Positions 43,863 through 51,988 of a stretch of DNA of 64,000 nt are shown one piece after another. Location of the stretch: the NCBI GenBank assembly GCA_023419605.1, contig JAEZXR010000086.1, positions 62,001 through 126,000 on the forward strand, given 5' to 3'. The stretch's first letter is position 1; every line of letters starts with the position of its first letter. The notes beneath the pieces are model-generated. The model was not told the DNA's origin. It searched no databases and saw only the letters and a list, made by a program, of their open reading frames with translations. This DNA comes from Bacillota bacterium (lineage in GTDB: Bacteria > Bacillota > Clostridia > Acetivibrionales > JAEZXR01). The translations under genes and the position numbers were made by a program.

Positions 43863-44876
43863 ATGTCGGATGTTACCTCGAAGCCGGCGAGAAAGCTGGA
43901 TGTAAAGGCTGTTAGAGAATTTATAAGTAAATATGCGATCTATGTGGTGCTTGTAGGATTATTGGTTGTAATCGGTTTGCTGGATAAGAACTTCCTTTCC
44001 GTACAGAACCTCCGTAACGTCCTTATTATTGCTTCGGTTCGTATTATTATAGCCCTGGGTGTGGGCGGTGTCCTGATCACCAGGGGAACCGACCTGTCGG
44101 CAGGCCGTACGGTAGGACTTACGGCATGTATCGCTGCCAGCCTTTTGCAGCGTCCGGACTATGCGTATAAGATATTCAAAGGGGTACCGCATTTACCGGT
44201 AATTCTCCCTATAATTCTCGTAATCCTTGTCGGATTATTGATTGGTGCTTTGAACGGAGTGGTTATTTCCAAATTGAAGGTGCCTCCATTTATTGCAACC
44301 CTGGGCAGCATGGTTATTGTATACGGTATAGCTTGTATTTATACCAACGCACAGCCCATCGGCGGTTTGAGGGATGACTTTACGAAGGTAGCCACCGGCG
44401 AATTCCTGACTATCCCGAACCTGATATTGATTGCCCTTGGCGTGGTAATATTCATGTGGTTTATACTCAATAAAACACGCTTTGGAAAATATATTTACGC
44501 TATCGGCGGAAACCCCAATGCAGCGGAAGTTTCCGGTATTAATGTAGCGGCAACGCTCATCAAGGTATATGCCATGGCGGGTGCGCTTTACGGCCTTGCA
44601 GGTGCTTTGCTGGCAGCAAGAACCGGTGGAGCCACCAACAATTACGGTAACATGTACGAGTTGGATGCTATCGCGGCTGCAACCATTGGTGGTGTGTCCA
44701 CCTCCGGCGGTATCGGTACTGTTCAGGGAATCATCACCGGTGTTCTGATCTTTGAGGTTCTGAACAACGGACTGGTTATCCTCGGTGTATCCGCATACTG
44801 GCAGCAGGTTATCAAAGGTCTTATCATTATCGGTGCCGTTGCCTTTGATATCAGAAAGTATTTGGCAAAGAAATAA
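43863..44876 (+). CDS. mglC: Galactose ABC transporter permease
   Basis: 337 residues, about ten membrane spans. LGVGGVLITRGTDLSAGRTVGLTACIAASLLQ, VPPFIATLGSMVIVYGIACIYTNAQPIGG, AIGGNPNAAEVSGINV and AAATIGGVSTSGGIGTVQGIITGVL are canonical MglC. GAAAGGGG precedes the ATG. Completes the MglBAC system. Confidence 0.93.
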   Translation: MSDVTSKPARKLDVKAVREFISKYAIYVVLVGLLVVIGLLDKNFLSVQNLRNVLIIASVRIIIALGVGGVLITRGTDLSAGRTVGLTACIAASLLQRPDYAYKIFKGVPHLPVILPIILVILVGLLIGALNGVVISKLKVPPFIATLGSMVIVYGIACIYTNAQPIGGLRDDFTKVATGEFLTIPNLILIALGVVIFMWFILNKTRFGKYIYAIGGNPNAAEVSGINVAATLIKVYAMAGALYGLAGALLAARTGGATNNYGNMYELDAIAAATIGGVSTSGGIGTVQGIITGVLIFEVLNNGLVILGVSAYWQQVIKGLIIIGAVAFDIRKYLAKK

Positions 44877-44891
44877 GAGTGAATTCAGTAT

Positions 44892-44935
44892 AGGGCTTTC
44901 TGTCTCGTAAAAGAGACAGGAAGCTCTGTTTGCTA
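44892..44935 (+). terminator. Hairpin after mglC
   Basis: GGGCTTTCTGTCTC and GAGACAGGAAGCTC form a stem with one mismatch around GTAAAA; a short T-containing tail (TGTTTGC). Probably a partial terminator before galM. Confidence 0.65.
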
Positions 44936-44990
44936 TTTGGGACTATTTGTTATAAAATAAAAAGCAAGAATGATGAGGAGGAATGGCCGA

Positions 44991-46049
44991 ATGAGTATTA
45001 CCAAAAGATTTTACGGGAAAACCGAAGAGGGAAAAGATGCAGATATTTATACATTATCCAACTCCAATGGAGTAGTGGCTGAAATAACGAACTACGGAGG
45101 TGTTTTGGTTTCGCTTCTTGTACCGGATAAAAACGGTGAGGCAGCCGATGTTGTGTTAGGATATGGCAGTATCGAGGGGTATTGCAAAAAAGGGCCCTAC
45201 TTTGGAGCCATTATCGGACGGCATGCAAACCGGATTGAAAATGCAGAGTTTGAAATTAACGGGGAAACCTACCATGTACTGAAAAATGAAGGGGAAAACC
45301 ACCTCCATGGAGGGTTAAAGGGTTTTGACAGAGTTCTGTGGAAGGCAGATATCCTCCAGCAGGAAAAGGGGGAATGCCTGCAGCTGGCATACCGCAGTGC
45401 GGATGGCGAGGAAGGGTATCCCGGGAACTTGGACGTTATGGTTACATATACCTTGACGGAAGACAATGCACTACGCATCGATTATTATGCTGTCACAGAT
45501 AAGGACACAGTGGTGAATCTCACCAATCACTCCTACTTTAACCTGTCCGGTCATGCTGCCGGTGATGTTTTACGGCATGAACTGATGATCCATGCCGATT
45601 CCTTTACCGCTGCCAACAAAGAGTCCATACCTACGGGAGAGATCCGGAAGGTGGGGGGAACTCCGTTGGATTTTACGAGGAGTATCCCCATTGGACAAGG
45701 GATCAACAGTGACTATGAGCAAATCGTGTTTGCAAATGGATATGATCATAACTGGATTCTGAATGTCAGCGGAAAAACTGCTGAAAAGGCGGCTGAGGTC
45801 TATGATCCGGACAGCGGAAGAGTGATGGAGGTGTATACCACTAAGCCGGGAATACAATTCTATAGTGGAAATTTCCTGGACGGTTCAGAGGTCTGCAAGG
45901 AGGGGGCGGTTTATACCCAGCGGGCGGGCTTATGTCTGGAAACCCAGTATTTCCCCAATGGCACACAGCACAAGCATTTCCCGTCACCGATCCTTAAAGT
46001 GGGGCAGGAGTACAAGCATACAACCATCTACAAGTTTTTGAATCGTTAA
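44991..46049 (+). CDS. galM: Aldose 1-epimerase (galactose mutarotase)
   Basis: 352 residues from ATG 44991, with GAGGAGG upstream. LSNSNGVVAEITNYGGVLVSLLVPD, GAIIGRHANRIENAEFEINGE, ENHLHGG, the catalytic His in VVNLTNHSYFNLSG, NGYDHNWIL and the catalytic Glu in AGLCLETQYFPN. Interconverts alpha and beta anomers of galactose or glucose. Last gene of the galactose module. Confidence 0.94.
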   Translation: MSITKRFYGKTEEGKDADIYTLSNSNGVVAEITNYGGVLVSLLVPDKNGEAADVVLGYGSIEGYCKKGPYFGAIIGRHANRIENAEFEINGETYHVLKNEGENHLHGGLKGFDRVLWKADILQQEKGECLQLAYRSADGEEGYPGNLDVMVTYTLTEDNALRIDYYAVTDKDTVVNLTNHSYFNLSGHAAGDVLRHELMIHADSFTAANKESIPTGEIRKVGGTPLDFTRSIPIGQGINSDYEQIVFANGYDHNWILNVSGKTAEKAAEVYDPDSGRVMEVYTTKPGIQFYSGNFLDGSEVCKEGAVYTQRAGLCLETQYFPNGTQHKHFPSPILKVGQEYKHTTIYKFLNR

Positions 46050-46065
46050 AGAACCATGGTAAAAC

Positions 46066-46102
46066 AGGGGTTTGCGTCGATGATGCGGCGTAAACCCTTT
46101 TT
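46066..46102 (+). terminator. Terminator after galM
   Basis: GGGTTTGCGTCG and CGGCGTAAACCC pair with one mismatch around ATGATG, followed by TTTTT. It isolates the downstream toxin-like unit from galM transcription. Confidence 0.85.
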
Positions 46103-46116
46103 CTATAATAAAAATA

Positions 46117-46128
46117 GAACAAATGTTC
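46117..46128. promoter_or_regulatory. LexA/DinR-type SOS box
   Basis: GAACAAATGTTC, followed by G. It matches the Firmicute LexA consensus GAAC-N4-GTTC with both half-sites intact. It ends 10 bases upstream of the -35 element at 46139, a position compatible with LexA repression of the small-peptide promoter. Confidence 0.7.
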
Positions 46129-46138
46129 GATAAAGTTA

Positions 46139-46167
46139 TTGCAAATTGGTTATACTAGGAATATAAT
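46139..46167 (+). promoter_or_regulatory. Promoter of the 50-residue peptide gene
   Basis: TTGCAA, 17-base spacer, TATAAT. Expected transcript start near 46174, giving a leader of about 130 bases before the ATG at 46306. Confidence 0.7.
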
Positions 46168-46226
46168 AGTAAGTGCAGTGTACAGGCTTTCAGGTTAGCC
46201 TTAAATTAGATAACAGGCATTTGGTT

Positions 46227-46295
46227 CCTTTCTTTTATATTCCTGATATGGGGATAGCGACGTTATAGTTGCTGCGGGGAATATAAAAAGGAAGG
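46227..46295 (+). promoter_or_regulatory. Leader hairpin sequestering the ribosome binding site
   Basis: By hand folding, CCTTTCTTTTATAT (46227-46240) pairs with ATATAAAA-A-GGAAGG (46281-46295), 14 pairs with one bulged A and one G-U. This buries part of the AAGGAAGGAGGTG ribosome site. The loop carries GGATAGCGACG and TTGCTG (46252-46274), which are complementary to the 3' end of the transcript. Confidence 0.5.
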
Positions 46296-46305
46296 AGGTG
46301 GGCTC

Positions 46306-46458
46306 ATGACGGAAGAGTTTTATACAACATTGGGGAAAATCATTGCTGCTCTTGCAAGGTACCTTTTTGCGCCACTGCTGGTATCAGTATTGGCCGGATA
46401 CTGGAAATTGCGGTTTCAAAGTCCACATCCAAATGACCAAAAGAAAAAACGGCCTTAA
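46306..46458 (+). CDS. 50-residue membrane peptide, candidate type I toxin
   Basis: Short acidic N-terminus (MTEEFYTTLGK), one hydrophobic helix about residues 12-33 (IIAALARYLFAPLLVSVLAG) and a strongly basic tail ending KKKRP. This is the shape of membrane-acting type I toxins such as TxpA, BsrG or TisB. Ribosome site AAGGAGGTG is nearly perfect, with a 5-base spacer. Own promoter, LexA box, structured leader and an antisense transcription unit over the 3' end all point to a regulated toxin. The next gene on the same strand is DinB-like. An ordinary small membrane protein is the alternative. Confidence 0.75.
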   Translation: MTEEFYTTLGKIIAALARYLFAPLLVSVLAGYWKLRFQSPHPNDQKKKRP

Positions 46459-46469
46459 AAAAGCCGTTT
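46441..46469 (-). terminator. Terminator of the antisense RNA
   Basis: On the minus strand AAACGGC and GCCGTTT form a stem followed by TTTTTTCTT. The hairpin overlaps the toxin stop codon. Confidence 0.65.
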
Positions 46470-46521
46470 AGAAATTTAAACACCTAACGTAACCTGACAG
46501 CAACAAGCGTCGCTATCCTCA
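46441..46521 (-). ncRNA. Candidate antisense RNA antitoxin
   Basis: Transcript of about 80 bases predicted from its promoter at 46555-46528 to the hairpin at 46469-46447 with a T-rich tail. It overlaps the last codons and 3' untranslated region of the peptide gene. Its first 25 bases (GAGGATAGCGACG...TTGCTG) are almost identical to the loop of the peptide-mRNA leader, because that loop is complementary to the mRNA 3' end. No ORF in it. Confidence 0.55.
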
Positions 46522-46527
46522 CTTATT

Positions 46528-46555
46528 ATTATAACACGGAATGCGGCTTTGTAAA
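46528..46555 (-). promoter_or_regulatory. Promoter of the antisense RNA
   Basis: On the minus strand TTTACA (46555-46550), 16-base spacer, TATAAT (46533-46528). Start expected near 46521. Confidence 0.6.
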
Positions 46556-46641
46556 CCATGTTTTATTTACTCGGATGGAATTCCTAAAAATAGTAGACTA
46601 CAGATGAATGCAGTTAACATAAATATATAAGGAAAGAAGAG

Positions 46642-47343
46642 ATGCGGATGGTTGGGGAAAAAGCTGTATGGGGCTCACAGCAAAATCTGCTAAGGGAGAT
46701 GTTGTCAAAAACGGATCAATTTGATGCGGCGATACAGTTGTGTCTGGAGCAGCACGCCATGGTTCATGCTTCTGAAATGTCGCAAATCGACGCTGTCACC
46801 TTTGAAGATGAATTATGGGAAGGACTTGAGGAGGCTGCATTTCGCGCGAGGCCGGGGGTAAAGGATTCCACCGTTGCATGGAATCTATGGCACGTAACCA
46901 GAATCGAAGATATCACGGTCAATATATTGATTGCCGATGAGGCTCAAGTGATGAATAGGGATCAGTGGCTTCAAAAGCTGAATGTTACGGTCTGTGATAC
47001 GGGGAATGCCATGACGGAGGAAGAAATTGCCGATTTGAGTTCGGTCATCGATATGCAGGAATTGTACAAGTATAGAGTGGCTGTAGGGAGAAAGACCCGG
47101 GAGGTTGTTCAAAAGCTTCAGCCTGCGGATTTGAAGCGGAAAGTGGCACCGGAGGGCTTGCAGCGTATTTTAGCCGAGGGAGCTGTTTTAGATGTTGAGG
47201 GTGCGAATTGGTTGATTGACTTTTGGGGGAGGAAAAATGTTGCGGGGATTTTGTTGATGCCTGTAACCCGGCATCTTATGGTACATATGAATGAGGCAAT
47301 GCGGATTAAGACGAGGTGTGGGGCTTTGCGGGGGAAGCGATAG
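46642..47343 (+). CDS. DinB-superfamily-like protein
   Basis: 233 residues, cytoplasmic, helical. Histidines spaced as in the DinB four-helix bundle: LEQHAMVHASEM (first helix), WNLWHVTRIEDITVN (second), and PVTRHLMVHMNEAMR near the C-terminus, which would supply a three-His metal site. DinB-fold proteins include bacillithiol/mycothiol-dependent enzymes and the DNA-damage-inducible DinB of Bacillus. AAGGAAAG upstream of the ATG. Downstream of the SOS-boxed peptide; cotranscription is possible but no box of its own is seen. Confidence 0.6.
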   Translation: MRMVGEKAVWGSQQNLLREMLSKTDQFDAAIQLCLEQHAMVHASEMSQIDAVTFEDELWEGLEEAAFRARPGVKDSTVAWNLWHVTRIEDITVNILIADEAQVMNRDQWLQKLNVTVCDTGNAMTEEEIADLSSVIDMQELYKYRVAVGRKTREVVQKLQPADLKRKVAPEGLQRILAEGAVLDVEGANWLIDFWGRKNVAGILLMPVTRHLMVHMNEAMRIKTRCGALRGKR

Positions 47344-47728
47344 GCGTTTGTTGGGGGAGTGCTATACTAGGGAGTTTGATTTATTAGGGTATTCCTTACG
47401 GGTGACTACAGCAGCCCAAAGAGGAACCGGCTCGGCGCAGTTTCCTCTCTGGACACTCCTCCTTGCCACCGCTGGAGTTTCGCTCCAACAGCTGCTCTGC
47501 CTTACTCCGGCTGAAAAGGGGTCGGCTTCAATTGACGGGTTAAGGAATGGGGACACACCTCTCTGAACAAGGGGTATTTCTTTTGCGTTGAGGAGTGTCC
47601 CCTTGTCAAAGTGAAGCCTAAAACCCACGTCCTGTGGGTTTTACCCCTTTTCACCCTCCGTAATGTAGGCATCTGTATGTCGCTCCGCAAGGCGGCTTTG
47701 AGAAGGGCTTCATGGGTGGCTTTGTAGT
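47344..47728. other. Hairpin-rich stretch without a gene
   Basis: No ORF with a credible start. Several hairpins: GAGGAA/TTTCCTC (47421-47447), GCTGGAG/CTCCAACAGC (47471-47491), GGGGACAC/GTGTCCCC (about 47552-47602) and a terminator-like AAAACCCAC/GTGGGTTTT (about 47620-47643). Distinctly more GC-rich than the peptidase gene that follows. Confidence 0.5.
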
Positions 47729-49000
47729 TTAGTTTGTAAGCTTGTTAAGTTTTAGCACTTCTTGAATTGCTTTGTCCTGTTCATAGGAACTGCCTATAGT
47801 TGCATCTACTTTAATATCTGGTTCAGTTTTCTTTTCTTCATTACAAGTGCCATCAGGATTCAATCCCATGTCCCATGAAAAACGGGCAATATATCCACTG
47901 TTAGGGAGTGAGAGAAAAAGAGGGTCAATTCCGATACCATCTCCTCCGGTTTTTTCACCAACTAGTGTTGCCCACTGAGTAGCTTTGCAAAAAGCTGCGA
48001 AACTTTCGGACGAGGAATAAACTTTTCTATCTACAAGCAGATAGACTTTACCTTTAAATCCAACATAATCAGATGAGTTTACTGTTCGAGTATGTTTCAT
48101 CGCATATTTGAATTTCTCAGCGGCTTCTTCAGGAAGCGTATGGACAAGCTTTTTGTCTAAACTGCTAACCTCGGCTAGTGTTATTCCCAGGGACTTAATA
48201 AAAGGCTCGCTGTAGGAACCACCTCTGAATAGGATATAAAATTCTGCAGAAATGCCTTCCTTTATGAGAGGTGGAATAATGTTCTTCATCCAATATGAAT
48301 CGGAACCACCGCTGTTTTGCCGTATATCGATAATGAGTATGGGATAGTTCTTTATCTTTTGATAGAAGTCAAGAATCCCAGCCCTATCGGATTGGACACT
48401 GAAGTTATTGAAGCTGCCGACTTTCAGGTAGGCAATCTGGTTCGGGACAATAATGTCCGACTTAAAGAGGCGGGGGCTGGAGGTATTTGTTGGGAGTTGG
48501 GCAGTTGAGCTGATTTGATTATCCGATGCGTAGTTATATCTCTTTAGAGAGGCAGTTTTTTTCAACTCTTCTACCCAAGTGTTTCTGTTTCCTGATATCT
48601 CATATGCTTTTATAATGTTCGCATAAGTACTTTCAGATGTAATAAGTTGAGTATGTCCATTATGGAGATATTGAAGTATGGTACTTAATACATTTCCAAA
48701 TTCACCATCAGTCCGTGTTTCTTTTATCTTGCTGATATACTCATCTTTTTTTGCCAGCCAGTCAACTCCATTTACTCGCTGATTCACCCAGAAGAAAGGG
48801 TAGTTTTCCTTTAATACATTGTACATGTAGTCAAAATCCTGGAGCTTTTGATCCGTAGTTAGGCCTAAGCTGGGATTCGCAGTAACTGTACTTTCGGGTA
48901 ATTTGACGGTTTCTTCAATTTTAACTACATTTTCCTGGCAGCCTGCAAAACTCAAAACGAAGAATAAACATAGTGTGATTATACGTTTCTTATTTATCAT
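47729..49000 (-). CDS. S41-family peptidase, lipoprotein
   Basis: 423 residues from the ATG preceded by GGAGGTG; the GTG at 49021 is less likely. Lipoprotein signal MINKKRIITLCLFFVLSFAGC. The S41 (C-terminal processing protease-like/tricorn) domain spans about 180-400: IAYLKVGSFNNF, ILIIDIRQNSGGSDSYW, catalytic Ser region VDRKVYSSSESFAAF and EKTGGDGIG. No PDZ domain is visible. Extracellular and membrane-anchored. Third gene of a PadR-controlled operon, its start overlapping or abutting the upstream stop. Confidence 0.85.
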   Translation of the reverse strand: MINKKRIITLCLFFVLSFAGCQENVVKIEETVKLPESTVTANPSLGLTTDQKLQDFDYMYNVLKENYPFFWVNQRVNGVDWLAKKDEYISKIKETRTDGEFGNVLSTILQYLHNGHTQLITSESTYANIIKAYEISGNRNTWVEELKKTASLKRYNYASDNQISSTAQLPTNTSSPRLFKSDIIVPNQIAYLKVGSFNNFSVQSDRAGILDFYQKIKNYPILIIDIRQNSGGSDSYWMKNIIPPLIKEGISAEFYILFRGGSYSEPFIKSLGITLAEVSSLDKKLVHTLPEEAAEKFKYAMKHTRTVNSSDYVGFKGKVYLLVDRKVYSSSESFAAFCKATQWATLVGEKTGGDGIGIDPLFLSLPNSGYIARFSWDMGLNPDGTCNEEKKTEPDIKVDATIGSSYEQDKAIQEVLKLNKLTN

Positions 49001-49017
49001 AATTTCACCTCCATATC

Positions 49018-50133
49018 TCACTTATCAATATGAATGCTGCCTGAAACCGAGTTAATTGTGATTCTGTTACGGTCACTCTTAACCGTACCCGTGAGCGATT
49101 TACCCTTGCCAGTGCTGGAACCGGTCATAGGAAAGCTGTTGGTGATTTCACCGCTTATGGTTTTGGCTTGCAGCGCAAACTCCGCATTCTCTGATAATTT
49201 TAGGTCCGTACTACCGGAAACATTTTCTGCTGTTATGTTGTTATTAAAGTCTTTGTAGGAAGCCATGATGCTGCCTGATGTGGACTGTACCTTTAAGTCT
49301 CCTGAAATACTGTCCAGTTGAATATCACCGGAAGTAGTTTCAGCAGTGATCTCGCGGGAGACTATATTCCTAATATCCACAGAGCCGGATACGGATTTGC
49401 AGTTAAGAGTCTCCAGCTTCAAATCACTGATTTTGATGTTGCCGGAAGTTGTACGGGTTTGAATGCTCTGTGTGTATGTTTTGGGAATATATACATCCAT
49501 TTTCATGGTGGAGTTATAGTAAGAAGTACCGGAAGAAGTGCTGGTTACACCGATGGTGATCTGGTTTCCGTCTTTGGAGATTTCCAATTCAGGAATGAAG
49601 TTATTATTGGTAGTGACATCTCCATAGAGGTGAATTTTTATTTCCTTTGTATCCACATTGATAAAGTTTACTCCAGAAACAAAAGTAACATTCACCATAG
49701 TAGTGTTATCCAGAGAAAGTGTTTTTTCGCTGTCAATGGAGTGCTGGATTTTTGCATTTGGGTCTGAATTGCCGGTTTGGTTTTTGACCTGAGCTGCGTT
49801 CAGGGAACTGGAAGATTGGTTTGTAGTGTTCTTTAAATTATTTCTATACAGGGCAAAGAAAACCGATACTACGCACATGATGGCTACTGTTGTCAGTATG
49901 ACTTTGCCGGTAATGGACTTTGCTGTTTTTTCGACGGGCGCGGGAGAAGGGTCGAATTGGTTGGCGATAATGTACGGGTTACCTAAGGATTCAGCGATTT
50001 CATCCTCGGTTTTGCCTTGCTCTAAACCGATTCGAAAATGCTCTTCATAATCATACAGAATCTCATCCTGTTCTTCCTTGGATAAATGAGTGATGGACTG
50101 AGCCAATATGTTTAAAAATTCTCTTCTGGACAT
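49018..50133 (-). CDS. DUF1700 (HAAS)-TM-DUF4097 adhesin-like membrane protein
   Basis: 371 residues. N-terminal DUF1700/HAAS domain ([33 protein letters not shown] to about 60), TM about 75-95 ([19 protein letters not shown]), then a right-handed beta-helix-like DUF4097 domain with repeated [40 protein letters not shown] and SVSGSIHID units outside the membrane. HAAS domains partner with PadR regulators, exactly the upstream gene. Similar to LiaG-type envelope stress proteins. Overlaps the PadR gene by 22 bases. Confidence 0.82.
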   Translation of the reverse strand: MSRREFLNILAQSITHLSKEEQDEILYDYEEHFRIGLEQGKTEDEIAESLGNPYIIANQFDPSPAPVEKTAKSITGKVILTTVAIMCVVSVFFALYRNNLKNTTNQSSSSLNAAQVKNQTGNSDPNAKIQHSIDSEKTLSLDNTTMVNVTFVSGVNFINVDTKEIKIHLYGDVTTNNNFIPELEISKDGNQITIGVTSTSSGTSYYNSTMKMDVYIPKTYTQSIQTRTTSGNIKISDLKLETLNCKSVSGSVDIRNIVSREITAETTSGDIQLDSISGDLKVQSTSGSIMASYKDFNNNITAENVSGSTDLKLSENAEFALQAKTISGEITNSFPMTGSSTGKGKSLTGTVKSDRNRITINSVSGSIHIDK

Positions 50134-50447
50134 TTGCTTTCCTCCTTAATAATTCTGCTGACTCCTTCCAGGAAGGAGAACCATTCTTTCGATAATAGTG
50201 CTTTTGTGCTTCTACCTGCTTCCGCGATCCGGTAGTATTTTCTAGGAGGGCCTTCCGGGGATTCTGCAAGGTATGTGGTAACATAGCCTTCATCCTTTAG
50301 GCGCTTCAACAGGGGATAGATGGTACCCTCTGCGATGAGGATGTTTTTGGAGATTTCATTGACCAGCTCATACCCATAACAGTCCTTCTCATCCAGCATG
50401 GAAAGTACACACAGTTCCAATACCCCTTTTTTGAATTGAATGTTCAT
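50112..50447 (-). CDS. PadR-family transcriptional regulator
   Basis: 111 residues. Winged helix with [44 protein letters not shown] and [14 protein letters not shown]; a short C-terminal dimer helix. PadR proteins repress their own operon and respond to envelope-active or phenolic compounds. First gene of the PadR - DUF1700/DUF4097 - S41 operon. An 11-bp perfect inverted repeat lies just upstream. Confidence 0.92.
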   Translation of the reverse strand: MNIQFKKGVLELCVLSMLDEKDCYGYELVNEISKNILIAEGTIYPLLKRLKDEGYVTTYLAESPEGPPRKYYRIAEAGRSTKALLSKEWFSFLEGVSRIIKEESKCPEENF

Positions 50448-50483
50448 GCTTCACATCCTTACACATTTGAGATTTATTGGTAA

Positions 50484-50531
50484 TTTTACTATATGATATC
50501 ACACGCTACCTTGCATTGCAATATAGTAAAA
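50484..50531. promoter_or_regulatory. Candidate PadR operator
   Basis: TTTTACTATAT (50484-50494) and ATATAGTAAAA (50521-50531) are exact complements separated by 26 bases, 37 bases upstream of the padR start and covering its promoter region. Confidence 0.6.
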
Positions 50532-50676
50532 GGAAATTTTTTCAACGGGTTGAATCTACACTGAAATACAGGTAAAAATTCTCTTGCTCCGGTTGGAATG
50601 AATCTTTGCTTTTGAGGAAATACCAAGAGGGAAAGAAGAAAAAAGTACAGGAATTTTTGTAAAGAAGGTGAACAGA

Positions 50677-51654
50677 ATGGAGATGCAAAAGCCTTTTAAA
50701 AAAGTTGGAACACACCATGGAAAATTTCATGCAGATGAAGTTATGGCCACTGCCATTCTGAAGGAAATATATGAGGTGGAGGTTGTCAGAACGAGAGATC
50801 CTAAAGTGCTGGAGAAACTGGACATTGTATATGACGTAGGAGGTGGAGAGTTTGACCACCATGACACGAAAAAGATTTACAGGGAAAGCGGAACTCCTTA
50901 TGCGGCTTGCGGTTTGATCTGGCACCGGTTTGGGAGAGAAGTAATCCGATCCTGGGATTCTGAGCTGTCCCATGACGAGGTAGAATCCACTTTTAGCTAT
51001 GTAGACCGGGTGCTGATGGAGGGAATTGACGCTGTCGACAACGGGCTGAAGACCAGTGAACCCATTATCAATACCATGAGCTTTTCCGGAATCATTTCAG
51101 GCTTTAACCCGCCCTGGGATTCAGAGATGCCGGAGGATGAAGCCTTTCACGAGGCAGTTGATTTTGCAGCTTCGGTGCTTCAAAATACCCTTGAACAGAA
51201 AATGTCGGTGATGCGAGCACGGGAGCAGGTGGTTGAAGCTTACAAAAACCGTACACAGCCGGAGATTTTGGTTCTGGACACCTATTGTCCCTGGGGGCAG
51301 GTACTACAAGAGATTGACAGGAAAGAGGAAGTTCTATATGCCGTATATCCCAGCCGGGAGGGATATTCCTTGCAGACGGTGCGGAAAAAGGGCGGTGGCC
51401 TGGAAGCAAGGAGGGATCTGCCAAAAACATGGGCGGGAAAAAGGGGGAAGAGTTTAGGGGAGATCGTAGGTGTTGACGATGCTATATTTTGCCATCCCGG
51501 GAGATTTATTGCCGGGGCAAAATCCTTTGACAGTATAATGAAGATGGCTCAAATTGCTGTGGCAGAACGCCCGGAAAGTCTGCCGACGAAAATTATCTGG
51601 TTCTTAAAAAAGCTTACTCGAAGAAGGAAACGAGTCCGTTTTACAAAAGTTTAA
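50677..51654 (+). CDS. MYG1-family (UPF0160) protein
   Basis: 325 residues. KKVGTHHGKFHADEVMATAILKEIYE at the N-terminus, DIVYDVGGGEFDHHD, and the C-terminal FCHPGRFIAGAKSFDSIMKMAQIA identify the MYG1 family. Eukaryotic MYG1 is a 3'-5' RNA exonuclease with a DHH-like fold; bacterial members are presumed phosphoesterases. GAAGG before ATG 50677. A basic tail (KKLTRRRKRVRF) is unusual and might bind nucleic acid. Confidence 0.82.
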   Translation: MEMQKPFKKVGTHHGKFHADEVMATAILKEIYEVEVVRTRDPKVLEKLDIVYDVGGGEFDHHDTKKIYRESGTPYAACGLIWHRFGREVIRSWDSELSHDEVESTFSYVDRVLMEGIDAVDNGLKTSEPIINTMSFSGIISGFNPPWDSEMPEDEAFHEAVDFAASVLQNTLEQKMSVMRAREQVVEAYKNRTQPEILVLDTYCPWGQVLQEIDRKEEVLYAVYPSREGYSLQTVRKKGGGLEARRDLPKTWAGKRGKSLGEIVGVDDAIFCHPGRFIAGAKSFDSIMKMAQIAVAERPESLPTKIIWFLKKLTRRRKRVRFTKV

Positions 51655-51668
51655 TTTTCAGATCACTC
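51639..51668 (+). repeat. 30-bp repeat, copy 1
   Basis: TTTTACAAAAGTTTAATTTT followed by CAGATCACTC, spanning the last codons of the MYG1-family gene. It differs at one base from copy 2 at 61813-61842. Confidence 0.7.
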
Positions 51669-51988
51669 CTTATAACCTTTTCATCGATTGGAAGGAGGCG
51701 CAAGGAATGCTATGAAGCTAATCAAAGCTGCCATTGATTAAATAAGTCCAGCCGCAAAACTTTACAATGGGTCCCAGTCCATATCAAAATTTTTGAGTAA
51801 AAAGTAAAAAAAGTATAATTCGCCGTAAGCCTATTGCAGTTATAATAAAAACATGAAGCGGATGAACGGCAGCGATAAGGGTACTTATTGCAAAGGAAGG
51901 CCGCGTCAAGATTTTACTGAATGGATGTTTGTGCCATAGACGTCAGGCGCCAAGCAATGATGATTCGGTAAAAAATAAGGAGGAGATT

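Noticed and set aside
46306..46458. Phage holin
   Set aside because: No phage genes or endolysin nearby; the antisense promoter and LexA box fit a type I toxin better.
47291..47566. 91-residue ORF after the DinB-like gene
   Set aside because: Overlaps the end of that gene in another frame and runs through hairpin repeats; no ribosome site.
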